A DNA stretch of 64,000 nt, taken from positions 62,001-126,000 of the forward strand of contig NZ_JHXK01000011.1 of NCBI RefSeq assembly GCF_000621745.1, written 5' to 3'. This document shows positions 1 through 9,830 of the stretch, piece after piece. The stretch comes from Clostridium beijerinckii HUN142. GTDB taxonomy: Bacteria > Bacillota > Clostridia > Clostridiales > Clostridiaceae. A model generated the notes under the pieces. It ran no database searches. It was given only the letters and a program-made list of their open reading frames with translations, and was not told where the DNA came from. The stretch's first letter is position 1. Each line of letters begins with the position of its first letter. A program made the position numbers and the translations under genes.

Positions 1-333
1 GAGTAAAATCTGGCCATATGCCTACAACAATTCTATGTGCATTACTGCTATAATCTCAAAGAATAAATGAAAAGCCAATTATATTATAACCCATTTAGAT
101 TTAAACCTTATAGAATAAGCACGTTTTGCCCACTCGCCTAAAGATTTAAAGCCTCCCATAACTAGTGACGTTACTACTGCTCCTATAAATGGTCCAAATG
201 AAGAAATATAAAATTGTCCTGATATTATTGGCAAGTTCATACCAAAGTGCCTATTTAATAGTAATGGCAGCCACAATGTCCAGGTAAAACTATAAGAAAT
301 TGTAATATAGGCAATAACTTTTTTTAGATTCAC
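1..333 (-). pseudogene. CPBP-type intramembrane protease remnant (N-terminus plus displaced C-terminal scrap)
   Basis: The first 84 codons (start 333) encode a hydrophobic N-terminus with the ITISYSFTWTLWLPLL pattern typical of CPBP/Abi-family membrane proteases, then hit TAA at 79-81. Past the stop, in another frame, the bases 1-50 encode SNAHRIVVGIWPDFT, which resembles the C-terminal end of the same family. The conserved catalytic EExxR and HxxxN motifs are absent, so an internal deletion with frame change is the simplest reading. The gene continues off the window edge. The family assignment of the N-terminus is reasonably good; the C-terminal scrap is inference from a short match. Confidence 0.55.
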
Positions 334-863
334 AAAATCATCTCCTTGTTAAGTTCGATGTACCTTTACTAAAAACTTTTATCTGCAATGTAACATTTTG
401 TGTATCTATTTTCTTAGTCCTATTTCTGAAAACTTGCTTGAAAGCAACTAAAAAATAGCGTTTATGAATACTACATTTCGACACTAAGCGATGGTCTTAT
501 TTTTTATAAGTGATTTACTGGTTTTGTACTACACATGATTCTTATGTTTACAGATTATGTGCTGATGAATTGTAGTTAAGTCTTCCATAAATAGCCTTAT
601 GAATATCTTACCATCTTTTCGAACTCCAATGTAAATTAATTGATTGTTTTCCATTATAGGGATATAATTAATTGTGCGATAAAAAAACAAACTTAGTCGA
701 ATTAAATATCATGACCTAAGTTTTATACACCAAAAGAACTACAAAGGAAGCTAATATCATACTATTGTTAGCTAAGTTCGAGTAACCAAATGTAAAATTT
801 GGACTCTCACTTATCACTTATCGCTCACAATTTATTACTTATTAGTTAGGGGGAAAATTATCA
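334..863. other. Intergenic stretch, no convincing gene
   Basis: AT-rich region between the broken protease and the DUF4179-like gene. A 41-codon minus-strand reading frame (529-654, begins MENNQLIYIGVRKDG) has no ribosome binding site and is probably decayed coding sequence. A small hairpin, CCAAAT with ATTTGG, lies at 786-802. The promoter of the downstream gene should be here but no hexamer pair stands out. Confidence 0.4.
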
Positions 864-2117
864 ATGATAAACAAAAAAATTAGTAAATTATTAGGGCCAG
901 CTCTTGGAATTATGGGCTTTATGTTAACCATGGGTGCATTAGAAATGCCAGCTTTAGCAGCTGATAATGTACAAGCAATTTCTTCTTACACAAGTAGTAC
1001 AACTTCGGCTGCAGCTACTTATAAAGATTATTCAGTTGATATAAATAAGAGCGTTACTCAAAATGGATTAAAGGTAACATTAGAAAAGGCAGTTGTAACA
1101 AAGCATAAGTTAAATGCAGTGATTAAAGTTGAAAGCACACAACCTTTTGATAAAACTAAATACAATGATAATTCAATATTTCAATTACTTTATGGTGAAA
1201 CTCACCGGGGCGGAGAAGGTATGTCCACTGATTTTATAGATGATAAAACTCTATTAATTACTATAGATCAAGACAATGACGACGAAGAATTTCCTGAAAG
1301 TGGTGATTTAAGGCTAGATGTAGTATTTCCCAATTATAAAGTTAACATAGGGATGGATGCAAACGCAGATTTTTCAGGATCTTTTAATAACATAATTGAA
1401 AAAGATTTATCAACAAAAATTTCTGGATCTGACAGGACCTTAGATAAATTAGAATCTGATGTTTTAGGAACAACAGTTACTTATAGCGAACCTCAAAAAG
1501 ACCATGATGATAGGTATATGGATTCTTCAATGATCTTAAAGGTTGGAGATAAAATGTATAAGTTAAGATCTTCTGGAAGTTCTTCAGATGATAAAGTAAT
1601 AAAAGGGAGATATGAATCAAATACAGCCACCTATGATATTCTTAAAGACCAGAAAGATATAAGCATAATGCCTTTAACTTGTAATATAACTTGGGACGAA
1701 TTTAGAAAAACACATGAAAATGGTAATAAAAAAGAAGATACAAATAAAGAAACAACTAATAATGTAACCTATTCAAAATCTTTCGATTTTTCTGATGGAA
1801 GTAAAGGGGAAATATATAATATTGAAAGAAATGATAATACTGTAAAAGTATATTGTAAGGGAAGTTCAGAAAAAGCAAGTTTATTAATGGCAAGTAGCAT
1901 GAGTATGTATTATCATCTTACAGAAGGTCAAGTTTATTACTCTAATTATGATAGCGATAAAAATATGAGTTTCTATAAAGACCCAAATGTTGCTCTTGGA
2001 TATATCGTAGAGTTTAATAATGTAGAAAAAGATAAAGCATTTGATATAATTTCTAGAGATAATATACAACAAATAGATAGATATAATCTAGGAAGTGAAA
2101 TACAAATTTCTAAATAA
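864..2117 (+). CDS. Secreted DUF4179/DUF5643-like protein
   Basis: A 417-aa exported protein of unknown role. Residues 1-32 form a signal peptide (positive start, hydrophobic core, cleavage after ALA). Residues about 58-100 (DINKSVTQNGLKVTLEKAVV) match the start of the extracytoplasmic domain seen in DUF4179/DUF5643 anti-sigma-like proteins, but here there is no cytoplasmic anti-sigma part and no membrane anchor, so the domain is simply secreted. The rest is polar, rich in D, N, K and S. The start ATG has an AGGGGG ribosome binding site at 848-853. It is monocistronic and ends at a hairpin terminator. Family call is from motif resemblance; function is not known. Confidence 0.7.
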   Translation: MINKKISKLLGPALGIMGFMLTMGALEMPALAADNVQAISSYTSSTTSAAATYKDYSVDINKSVTQNGLKVTLEKAVVTKHKLNAVIKVESTQPFDKTKYNDNSIFQLLYGETHRGGEGMSTDFIDDKTLLITIDQDNDDEEFPESGDLRLDVVFPNYKVNIGMDANADFSGSFNNIIEKDLSTKISGSDRTLDKLESDVLGTTVTYSEPQKDHDDRYMDSSMILKVGDKMYKLRSSGSSSDDKVIKGRYESNTATYDILKDQKDISIMPLTCNITWDEFRKTHENGNKKEDTNKETTNNVTYSKSFDFSDGSKGEIYNIERNDNTVKVYCKGSSEKASLLMASSMSMYYHLTEGQVYYSNYDSDKNMSFYKDPNVALGYIVEFNNVEKDKAFDIISRDNIQQIDRYNLGSEIQISK

Positions 2118-2125
2118 AATAATGA

Positions 2126-2160
2126 AATAAAGCAGCATCTAATCAAGCTACTGCTTTATT
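2126..2160 (+). terminator. Intrinsic terminator of the DUF4179-like gene
   Basis: AATAAAGCAG pairs perfectly with CTGCTTTATT around a 15-nt loop, 8 bases after the stop codon; the right arm ends in T residues. It may also serve the convergent antiporter gene. Confidence 0.7.
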
Positions 2161-2255
2161 CTACTCTTTGTTTCACTGTTGTCCTTAACATGGAAAAGCA
2201 TAACCCATTGCATGCCATACCATAAAAACTGTTTTATCATAGTTATTTATATGAA

Positions 2256-4289
2256 TTATTCTGCATGCTTATATAAAATCACACTTTCAATATAATTTAT
2301 ATACCTTCTTAATTCATTTGATTCTTCTCTAGTAATTTCTCCTGATTCATACATATTACGAACTGCTGAACGCTCTATATCCATGGCTTTAATTCTTAGT
2401 TCTTCCTTTTGTTTTATGCTTTCCTCATTATATTTAACTACGTTTCTTTTGAATCTATTAATCATGGTTCTATAATATAGAATTATGTCTTGTGCAGCGT
2501 TTGATCCTTCATGACTTCTTAGATATTCCTCTAAGACTTCAATTGCAGCTTGAAAGGATTTCAATTGAATATCTTTTACTAATTTCAAATTATTTAGCTT
2601 GATTTCTTTTCTCTTTTTGGACTTTTTGTAAAAAATTTTCGTTGCTCTCATTAATTTTCTTACAAGAAACATAGTATCTTGACTAGGATTTCTTAGAAAG
2701 ACTTCTTCTCTATAATCTAAAGATTTGTCAAGTGCTTTAAATACTTGTTCATCAATCTCACTTTTACCCATTAATTCATTAATATATTTTCGTTCTGCCT
2801 TTAACGCTATTAATTGTATTTCAACCATTTCTTGTTGATTAAAATTTCTCTCGACTGCGTTTGAAGTTTGCTCAAATCTAAGATTTTGAGATATATGTTT
2901 ATATTCATGAATTAATTCATAAGCCACTGCTTCATTTTTATCATTTATTTCTGACTCAATAGCTTTAATACCAGCAAATAAAAGTTTATTTTTGGCTTCG
3001 ATTAGGTTTTTATCCCCAATCTTTTTATCTTCTTCTAATTCGCCTTTACATAAAAATGGTAGAAATATTGTTGCGCATATTAATGTAAATAATATTACAC
3101 CAGCAGTTAAAAAAAGTATCAGTGAACGTTCTGGAAATGCATCTCCGTTATCCAAGAAAAAAGGTATTGATAGAACTCCCGCCATTGTAACCGTACCTCT
3201 AACACCTGTTAAACTAGTTAATAACGCTATCCTTACATTAGGCACTTCTATATTTTTACTTTTGCTTAAACGATATTCATAAAAAGCTGAAATATAAGAC
3301 CAAATAAAACGAATTGCCAAAATAACAAATCCAATTGCAATAACATACCCGATAGCTTTTAAATTTCCTATATAGGGATCAGCTATTGTGTCACTCATTG
3401 ATAAAGGAATATTTAATCCCAATAATAAAAATACAATTCCATTTAACACAAATAAAATAATTGACCATATATTTTCTGTAAGTACCTGCTCTTCCGCTAT
3501 GCTAGTTTCAAATCTTCTGCTGATAAGTGAATGAACAATACCTGCAACCACCACAGCAATTACTCCTGATGCGTGCAAAAGTTCTTCAGTAATTATAAAT
3601 ATTACAAATGGAGCTAATATCTGCAAAAGGGAGTGAAAGACAACATCATTTATTCCCTCTTTACGCAAATTAAATCTTATTAATGTCAAAATCAAGGCAA
3701 AAATCAACCCTAAGACTGCCCCCGCTAAAAATAAATACGAAAAATTTAAAATTGCGTCTTTTAATGAGAAATAGCCTGTTACTACAGCAGCTATAGCATA
3801 ATTAAAGGCTACTATACCTGATGCATCATTTATCAAAGATTCTCCTTTAACAAGAGTTAGTACTTTTTCAGGTATATGAATTCTCTTTGCTATACCATTC
3901 ACAGCCACTGGATCAGTTGGTGATAAAATAGCTGCTAATGCAAAGGCAGCTGCAAGCGGAATTTCTGGTATCATCCAATGAATAAAATATCCTCCACCTA
4001 TAGTTGCTAATAAAACTAATATTAAAGAATTTCCAAATATTGAACGCCTCATTTTCCATAACTCTTCTCGTGGAAAGTATTTTCCATCATTATATAAAAT
4101 CGGTGCTACGAATAATAGAAAAAACCATTCTTCTTCTAATTCAAAAGAAGTATGTTTAAATGCAAATGCAATAATTACACCCAAAACAATTTGTGTCAAA
4201 GCTGTAGGTATAGATGGAACATAGTGACTAATAATATTTGAAATCAATAAACATCCCATAAGTAATAATATCGTCATTAGTAAATCCAC
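2256..4289 (-). CDS. Na+/H+ antiporter, CPA1 (NhaP-like) family
   Basis: A 677-aa protein with about twelve membrane segments in residues 1-430 and a long charged cytoplasmic tail (430-677) rich in helix-forming residues. Residues 122-158 carry the CPA1 signature SPTDPVAVNGIAKR followed by KGESLINDASGIV, where the ND pair is the ion-binding site. It would exchange cytoplasmic Na+ (or K+) and H+ for pH and salt homeostasis. The tail is typical of bacterial CPA1 members that sense cytoplasmic signals. Translation starts at GTG 4289 behind AGGAGGGGATAT; the nearby in-frame ATG is four codons later with no better site. Single gene, own promoter at 4335-4364. Confidence 0.9.
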   Translation of the reverse strand: MDLLMTILLLMGCLLISNIISHYVPSIPTALTQIVLGVIIAFAFKHTSFELEEEWFFLLFVAPILYNDGKYFPREELWKMRRSIFGNSLILVLLATIGGGYFIHWMIPEIPLAAAFALAAILSPTDPVAVNGIAKRIHIPEKVLTLVKGESLINDASGIVAFNYAIAAVVTGYFSLKDAILNFSYLFLAGAVLGLIFALILTLIRFNLRKEGINDVVFHSLLQILAPFVIFIITEELLHASGVIAVVVAGIVHSLISRRFETSIAEEQVLTENIWSIILFVLNGIVFLLLGLNIPLSMSDTIADPYIGNLKAIGYVIAIGFVILAIRFIWSYISAFYEYRLSKSKNIEVPNVRIALLTSLTGVRGTVTMAGVLSIPFFLDNGDAFPERSLILFLTAGVILFTLICATIFLPFLCKGELEEDKKIGDKNLIEAKNKLLFAGIKAIESEINDKNEAVAYELIHEYKHISQNLRFEQTSNAVERNFNQQEMVEIQLIALKAERKYINELMGKSEIDEQVFKALDKSLDYREEVFLRNPSQDTMFLVRKLMRATKIFYKKSKKRKEIKLNNLKLVKDIQLKSFQAAIEVLEEYLRSHEGSNAAQDIILYYRTMINRFKRNVVKYNEESIKQKEELRIKAMDIERSAVRNMYESGEITREESNELRRYINYIESVILYKHAE

Positions 4290-4334
4290 TTCATATCCCC
4301 TCCTCTGGTCTATTTTAACTTATATGTTATTACT

Positions 4335-4364
4335 ATTATACATGATAAAATTACTCAACAATAA
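4335..4364 (-). promoter_or_regulatory. Probable sigma-A promoter of the antiporter gene
   Basis: On the minus strand TTATTG (4359-4364) and a perfect TATAAT (4335-4340) are separated by 18 nt, about 45 nt upstream of the GTG start. The -35 is only a partial match. Confidence 0.5.
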
Positions 4365-4433
4365 CACTTTTTATAAATTAGTATTTTGGGGATGTAATCC
4401 TTGTAATCTTACTTCTAGTCTGCCCTATAAATA

Positions 4434-4470
4434 TAAAAAAACTTATTAGCTTTTTAGAAGCTAATAAGTT
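4434..4470 (-). terminator. Intrinsic terminator of the aminopeptidase gene
   Basis: AACTTATTAGC pairs with GCTAATAAGTT (4440-4470), and on the minus strand the stem is followed by a run of T residues. It lies about 50 nt past the pepA stop codon. Confidence 0.85.
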
Positions 4471-4520
4471 CTATTTTCTCGAAGAATTTAATATAAACTA
4501 TAAGAATACTTTTACTGATT

Positions 4521-5990
4521 TTAACACTTATTCTTTGCTAAATAGTAAAGAGTTCTTACGCCAACTCCTGTACCACCTTTAGAACAATAACCAGTTTCCT
4601 TTTCAGTCCATGCTGTACCTGCAATATCTAAATGTAACCAAGGCTTATTTTGTACAAATTCACCTATAAATAATCCAGCAGTAATAGTTCCTGCATGCCT
4701 GCCTCCAGTATTTTTCAAATCTGCTATATCGGACTTAATAAGTTTTTTATAATCATCAAAGTTAGGTAATCTCCAAACTTTTTCGTCAGCTTTAAGTGAT
4801 GCGCTTTCTAACTCTTTATAAAACTCATCGTTATTAGATACTACAGCCGTTGTAGTATCTCCAAGTGCAACTAAAGCAGCTCCTGTTAATGTAGCTAAAT
4901 CTATAACCTTATTAACTTTTTCCTTTTCTATTATATAATGTACTGCATCTATAAGAGTAAGTCTTCCTTCTGCATCTGTATTTAAAACTTCAATATATTT
5001 ACCAGCCATAGAACCAATTATATCTCCTGGTTTATATGCTTTGCCAGATATTAAATTCTCGCATGCAGCAATTACTCCTACAACATTTATCTTTAGCTTT
5101 TTCTTTGCTATAGCACTTATTGCTCCAATAACTGATGCAGCTCCACCCATGTCTGATTTCATTGAATCCATGCTGCTAGTTGGCTTGATAGAATATCCAC
5201 CTGAATCATAAGTGACTCCCTTTCCAACTAGACCTAATATGTCGTCCTTTTTGCTTTCATCTCCAAAATATCTCATTACAATAAGTCTAGGAGGAAGTTC
5301 TGATCCTTTAGCTACTGATAGGAAAGATTCCATTCCAAGTTCATTAATTTTCTTTTCATCAAATACTTCAACTTCAAATCCATATTTGTTTCCAGAACCA
5401 ATAACCTTTTCTGCAAGAGTTTCTGGATATAGTACATTAGCTGGTTCATTCACTAAATCCCTTGCAAATTTGGTTGTTTCAATAAGTATCAAAGCTTCAT
5501 CTATATATTCATCTATTGAGTTTTGCTTTCCATTTTCATCAGTGCAGATACTTACTTCAATTTCCGAAGTTTCATTAGCTTCAGTCTTGTATTTATCAAA
5601 TCTATATTCTCCAAAACCAATTCCTTCAACCATAGACTTTGTAATATCTTCAACTGATAAATTCTCATTAGATATCATATTTAATGCTATTTTTTTAGCT
5701 TTTAATTCAATTGCCTTTTTTATTGCCTTTCCAAAAGAACCTCTTATAATTTCTGTTGTCAACTCGTCCTTGCTTCCAAGTCCAATAAATATTATGTCTT
5801 GAACTCCACTTTCAACTACATTAGTAGCCACACATAGTTCCCCAGCATTACCTTTAAATTTATTGCTTTCTTTAAAATGCTTATATATCACTGTAAGCTT
5901 TTCATCTTGCAAATCTTTATTTTCACTATAAACAGGAAGCATAACTAAGTCACCTTCATTAGCTTTAATTGTATTAATTTTAAATTCCAT
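4521..5990 (-). CDS. pepA: Leucyl (cytosol) aminopeptidase, M17 family
   Basis: A 489-aa cytoplasmic metallo-aminopeptidase that removes N-terminal residues from peptides. The C-terminal catalytic domain (about 180-489) has all family hallmarks: VGKG (K257) then DSGGYSIKP (D262, K269), DMGG (D280) and NTDAEGRL (337-344), giving the five ligands of the two-metal centre and the catalytic lysine. The N-terminal macro-like domain (1-165) is present and the total length is normal for the family. The start ATG at 5990 is preceded by GGAGGGAATAGT. Monocistronic, ending at the hairpin at 4440-4470. The family canonical DSGGISIKP reads DSGGYSIKP here, a mild change. Confidence 0.95.
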   Translation of the reverse strand: MEFKINTIKANEGDLVMLPVYSENKDLQDEKLTVIYKHFKESNKFKGNAGELCVATNVVESGVQDIIFIGLGSKDELTTEIIRGSFGKAIKKAIELKAKKIALNMISNENLSVEDITKSMVEGIGFGEYRFDKYKTEANETSEIEVSICTDENGKQNSIDEYIDEALILIETTKFARDLVNEPANVLYPETLAEKVIGSGNKYGFEVEVFDEKKINELGMESFLSVAKGSELPPRLIVMRYFGDESKKDDILGLVGKGVTYDSGGYSIKPTSSMDSMKSDMGGAASVIGAISAIAKKKLKINVVGVIAACENLISGKAYKPGDIIGSMAGKYIEVLNTDAEGRLTLIDAVHYIIEKEKVNKVIDLATLTGAALVALGDTTTAVVSNNDEFYKELESASLKADEKVWRLPNFDDYKKLIKSDIADLKNTGGRHAGTITAGLFIGEFVQNKPWLHLDIAGTAWTEKETGYCSKGGTGVGVRTLYYLAKNKC

Positions 5991-6559
5991 ACTATTCCCT
6001 CCATCTATAAAAGTTAGTTGATATTCACAATTTTATATTCACTGTTCACTACGTGCACATGCACTGGAAATATTTCATTCCTTTATAGTTTATTATTTCA
6101 ATCATAAACTCTTTATATGTTATCTATATTCAAATAATAAATCTGCACTAATTGCTCACTTAAGATTCAAATTTAGAAACTTGACTATAATATACATATT
6201 AAAATTGTAAACAGTATAGATATAATTTATTTAAGCCTTAACATCTATCATTAATGTTACGCTTTTATTGTAGTTATTATACCATATAATACGAATATGA
6301 ATACTTTTTTCCATCTTTATTCAATTGGTTCTTTTCAAAACAATTGAAAATCATATTATATAAGTTATAACTTCAAATAAAGTACAACAGCAGCAAACTT
6401 AACTAAATTATAATTTACTACAATGTAAAGCTATTTTTATTATACTTTATGAAAGCTTTGCCTTAATAGGTAGTTCCTAAATAATGAAAAGCACTGTACT
6501 AAATATATCGATTTAGCACAATGCTTATATATAGCAAATTTAGTTTACAAGTTTTAGAT
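5991..6559. other. Intergenic stretch with a hairpin repeat
   Basis: No gene is visible. It should hold the pepA promoter (minus strand, near 6010-6300) and contains the 38-bp hairpin repeat copy 1 at 6489-6526. The rest is very AT-rich without evident structure. Confidence 0.5.
6489..6526 (-). terminator. 38-bp hairpin repeat, copy 1; likely ugp operon terminator
   Basis: AAGCACTGTACTAAAT and ATTTAGCACAATGCTT form a 16-bp stem with one mismatch and one G-U pair and a 6-nt loop. It lies 34 nt after the ugpQ stop; on the minus strand it is followed by TTTTCATTATT, so it can act as the operon terminator. A copy differing at two positions lies at 12005-12042, on the other side of the operon. 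Confidence 0.65.
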
Positions 6560-7291
6560 TTACAGATTGTTTCTTATTCTTCTTGCTACATCTGGATAAT
6601 TAGTTATTATTGAATCAACCTTGTTTTTGTATAAAAAGTTCATTTCATCTTCTTCATTAACAGTCCAAACATGAAGTCGCATATTTTCCTTCTTACATTC
6701 TTCTATTAGATTTTCATACTGAAGATTGTAGCCACATGGATGTAATGCAGTTACACCTAATTTTTTAGCATATTCTAAAATACCTATCCATCCATCACAA
6801 TATAATAATCCAGTTCTTGCTTTATTATTAAGTTCCTTAATTTTCTTTATTGTATAATGATTGAATGACGAATATATTACTCTATCCTCCAAATCCATAT
6901 CTTTTGATAACTTTAATACCTTTTCTTCAATTCCCTCATAAAATATAATTCCAGTTTTAAGTTCTACATTTATACTTAAATTGGTTGGCTTTAAAAGCTC
7001 GTAAACTTCCCTGAGAGTAGGAATTTCAGCATGATCATAATTAGGATTAGAATAATTAAAGTTAAAATTCTTAAGTTCATTTAATGCATAGTCTATTACA
7101 TTACCCTTTCCATTACTTGTTCTATCAATTGTTTCGTCATGTATTACCACTAATTCTCCATCTTTTGTAAGTTGCACATCTAATTCAACACCATCTGCCT
7201 CTTGGACAACTGCAAGTTCAAATGCTTCTAAAGTGTTTTCTGGCGCATATCCTGAAGCACCTCTATGTGCCCATATCCTTGTATCACACAT
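6560..7291 (-). CDS. ugpQ: Glycerophosphodiester phosphodiesterase
   Basis: A 243-aa cytoplasmic GDPD enzyme that hydrolyses glycerophosphodiesters to glycerol-3-phosphate and an alcohol. The TIM-barrel catalytic residues are visible: HR (9-10), EN (18-19), E36 and D38 of ELDV, and H51 of IHDETIDRTSNG. C-terminal W-T-V-N pattern is also typical. Length is standard for bacterial cytoplasmic GDPDs and no signal peptide is present. Start ATG 7291 follows GGAAGGTGATAGAGT. It is the last gene of the ABC importer operon, about 165 nt after the binding-protein gene, as in E. coli where ugpQ ends the ugpBAECQ operon; this supports import of glycerophosphodiesters followed by cleavage. Confidence 0.93.
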   Translation of the reverse strand: MCDTRIWAHRGASGYAPENTLEAFELAVVQEADGVELDVQLTKDGELVVIHDETIDRTSNGKGNVIDYALNELKNFNFNYSNPNYDHAEIPTLREVYELLKPTNLSINVELKTGIIFYEGIEEKVLKLSKDMDLEDRVIYSSFNHYTIKKIKELNNKARTGLLYCDGWIGILEYAKKLGVTALHPCGYNLQYENLIEECKKENMRLHVWTVNEEDEMNFLYKNKVDSIITNYPDVARRIRNNL

Positions 7292-7456
7292 ACTCTATCA
7301 CCTTCCACATAATTTATATAATGCAAAAAAGTATCAAGTATTTAATTACTGTTGATACTCTTTTTATATGTTTGATAAACTTTAATTTTAATATATTTTA
7401 TAAAACTACAGAATTAGTTTATACATCAAGGCTCAAAAATTGCCGCATGAATCATG

Positions 7457-8809
7457 CTACTTATTAATCTTGTTATATTCGCCAATTGACTTATTAATAC
7501 TATCTGCCATAGCTTTTACAGTTTCTTCTGGAGTTTGTTTTCCATTAAGCATATTTTCAATTTCAGTTTCAACTGTTTGCCTAGCTTCTGGGAATACGCT
7601 TAACAGTGCTCCTGCATACTCTGGTGATGAGCTGTGAAGCTGATCAACTGCTGTCTTAAATTGTGGGAATTTATTAATATTATCTTTATATACTTGTTCA
7701 TTTTGAGCATCAGCTGTAACAGGGAAATATCCAGTGTTAGCATTCCAATAAGCTTGTGATTCTCGAGAAATCAAGAATTTTACAAATTCCCATGTGGCCT
7801 TCTTTTTAGCGTCATCTTTATTATCTAATGCCCATAAAGATGCACCTCCAATTGAAACTCCACCTTTTGAACCATCGACAGCAGTTGGAAAGTATGCAGT
7901 ACCAACTTCAAATTTACCATTAACATCAGTTAAAATTTGTTTTAATGAAGCTGTTGAACCTAATGTCATTGCAGATTTTCCTGCTGAGAAATCAGCAAGC
8001 CCTGCATCTCCGCCACGTCCTACATTAGATGTACATCCCTTATCATATAAACTCTTCCATGAATTTAAAATACTTAAAGCCGCACCATTTTTGTCAAAGT
8101 CAACTGCAGTTGCTGCACCCTGTCTACCGTTTCCGTTATCTGCATATTTAAGCCCTTGTTTAGCAATAAATTCTTCAAAGAACCAGCCATAAATACCAAG
8201 AGAAATTGCATTAGCAGCTCCACCTTTAGACTTTAAATCGCCTGAAATGTTTTCAATTTGAGAAAAACTTTGGGGTACATCTTTAATACCAGCCTTAGCA
8301 AACATATCTTTATTATAATATAGTATTGGGGTTGATGAATTAAATGGCATTGAATATAACTTCTTATCTACAGTATAATATGCGGCTATATTAGGTTCGA
8401 TTTTCGAAATGTCATAATTATCTTTATCAATTAATTCCTGCATCGGAACTATATACCCTGAATCTATCATAAAACGAGTCCCAATGTCATAAATTTGTAC
8501 TAAATCTGCTCCCATATTTCCAAGCTGTGCACTTTTAAGTTTATTTATTGAATCATCGTATTCTCCTTGATATTGTGCATCTACATAAATTCCTTTATCA
8601 TTTTCGCTGTTAAATTTATCTACTAAATGAGTAAGAGCATCTCCATTTACGCCTCCCATAGAGTGCCAAAACGTTATTGTTGTTTTTCCTTTATTATTAC
8701 CATTAGATGAGTTATTCACAGTTTCTTTACTAGCGCCACCGCATCCTGCAAGTAAAGTCAGGGCCATTGTAGCCGTTAAAACAAGTGGTAAGAATTTTTT
8801 TAATTTCAT
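7457..8809 (-). CDS. ugpB: ABC importer substrate-binding lipoprotein, glycerol-3-phosphate type
   Basis: A 450-aa extracellular solute-binding protein of family 1. Signal peptide 1-22 ends in a lipobox (LLAGC, Cys23), so it is anchored to the outer face of the membrane. The mature N-terminus ITFWHSMGGVNGDALTHLVDKF, then YQGEYDD and QIYDIGTRFM, closely follows UgpB of E. coli, where these segments line the glycerol-3-phosphate pocket. Start ATG 8809 follows GGGAGAAAATAGA. The gap of about 120 nt before it contains a hairpin, which may tune its level relative to the permease genes. Assignment to glycerol-3-phosphate or glycerophosphodiesters rests on this resemblance and on the neighbouring phosphodiesterase gene. 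Confidence 0.85.
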   Translation of the reverse strand: MKLKKFLPLVLTATMALTLLAGCGGASKETVNNSSNGNNKGKTTITFWHSMGGVNGDALTHLVDKFNSENDKGIYVDAQYQGEYDDSINKLKSAQLGNMGADLVQIYDIGTRFMIDSGYIVPMQELIDKDNYDISKIEPNIAAYYTVDKKLYSMPFNSSTPILYYNKDMFAKAGIKDVPQSFSQIENISGDLKSKGGAANAISLGIYGWFFEEFIAKQGLKYADNGNGRQGAATAVDFDKNGAALSILNSWKSLYDKGCTSNVGRGGDAGLADFSAGKSAMTLGSTASLKQILTDVNGKFEVGTAYFPTAVDGSKGGVSIGGASLWALDNKDDAKKKATWEFVKFLISRESQAYWNANTGYFPVTADAQNEQVYKDNINKFPQFKTAVDQLHSSSPEYAGALLSVFPEARQTVETEIENMLNGKQTPEETVKAMADSINKSIGEYNKINK

Positions 8810-8857
8810 TTCTATTTTCTCCCTTCAATTTTGAAAATCATAATATTCCTATATTTA

Positions 8858-8888
8858 AACAGCTTATATTTTTTAATTAAATGCTGTT
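8858..8888. terminator. Hairpin between ugpE and ugpB
   Basis: AACAGC pairs with GCTGTT around a 19-nt AT loop, followed on the plus strand by TTTTTT. It lies inside the operon, so on the minus-strand transcript it is more likely a processing or partial-termination element than a full terminator. Confidence 0.4.
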
Positions 8889-8930
8889 TTTTAACCATTA
8901 TCTGTACTTTAATAAATCTTACTGTTCGAT

Positions 8931-9830
8931 TTAGCCTTTAACAGCACCAGAGAACATACCTCTTATAAGTTGTTTTTGCCCTGCAACAAAGATTAATAGT
9001 GATGGTATTATTACCATTACAACACCTGCAATCATCATTGTTATGGACTGTGAGTCAATACTATTAAGCATACTTATACCAATTTGAACTGTTCGCATTT
9101 TATCAGATCCAGTTACTAGAAGTGGCCACATATACATATTCCAAGCATTTATAAATGTATAAACTGCCATTGCACCTATTGATGATTTTGTAAGAGGCAT
9201 TAAAATTTTACATATGAACTTTATATTTGAGCATCCATCAATCTTTGCTGATTCATAAAGTGCAATTGGAAAGGATAAATAAAATTGTCTAAATAAAAAT
9301 ATTCCCATTGCTGATGCCAAATATGGAACTATAAGTACTTGATATGAATCCAGCCAATTCCATGAACTTACTGTTAAATAATTTGAAATGATCGTTGCTT
9401 CTCCTGGTATCATCATTGTTGACATAACAATCATAAACAATAATTCCTTACCTTTAAAATTTAAGAATGAAAATGAAAATGCCGCTAGTGAACACGATAC
9501 TATTTGCCCAACTGTTATTAATCCTGCTACTAAAAATGAGTTAAATACAAATTTAAATAATGGAACTTTTTTTAATACATCTAAAAAGTTCGATAATGTA
9601 GGATTTTTGGGTATTAAATTTAAATCTGCTGAAAATACCTCACTTGATTCCATAAATGCAATGCTTAAAGCATATAAAAGAGGTAGAAGTACAATTAAAA
9701 CAACAATCAAATTAATTAATAGTCTCAAAGAAGAGTTAATTCTTTTTCTATTTTTATGTCTTCTTCTCATCTTAGTTTGAATATCTTCTATTTCCTTTTT
9801 CGTTATATTTTCATTAATTACAGCTTCCAT
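8931..9830 (-). CDS. ugpE: ABC importer inner-membrane permease, UgpE/MalG type
   Basis: A 299-aa permease with a basic N-terminal tail (MRRRHKNRKR), six membrane segments, and the EAA-loop pattern YESAKIDGCSNIKFICKILMPLTK that docks to the ATPase. It forms the channel together with the UgpA-type permease. ATG 9830 shares one base with the TAA of the preceding gene (TAATG), giving translational coupling, and AAAGGAG lies inside the end of that gene. Substrate is inferred from the operon. Confidence 0.88.
   Translation of the reverse strand: MEAVINENITKKEIEDIQTKMRRRHKNRKRINSSLRLLINLIVVLIVLLPLLYALSIAFMESSEVFSADLNLIPKNPTLSNFLDVLKKVPLFKFVFNSFLVAGLITVGQIVSCSLAAFSFSFLNFKGKELLFMIVMSTMMIPGEATIISNYLTVSSWNWLDSYQVLIVPYLASAMGIFLFRQFYLSFPIALYESAKIDGCSNIKFICKILMPLTKSSIGAMAVYTFINAWNMYMWPLLVTGSDKMRTVQIGISMLNSIDSQSITMMIAGVVMVIIPSLLIFVAGQKQLIRGMFSGAVKG

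Noticed and set aside
529-654. 41-codon minus-strand frame beginning MENNQLIYIGVRKDG
   Set aside because: No ribosome binding site, no family, and it lies in a long non-coding stretch; treated as chance or decayed sequence.
5212-5802. 196-codon plus-strand open frame inside the aminopeptidase gene
   Set aside because: Antisense to an intact M17 gene with complete catalytic motifs; Ser/Phe-rich product typical of a shadow frame.
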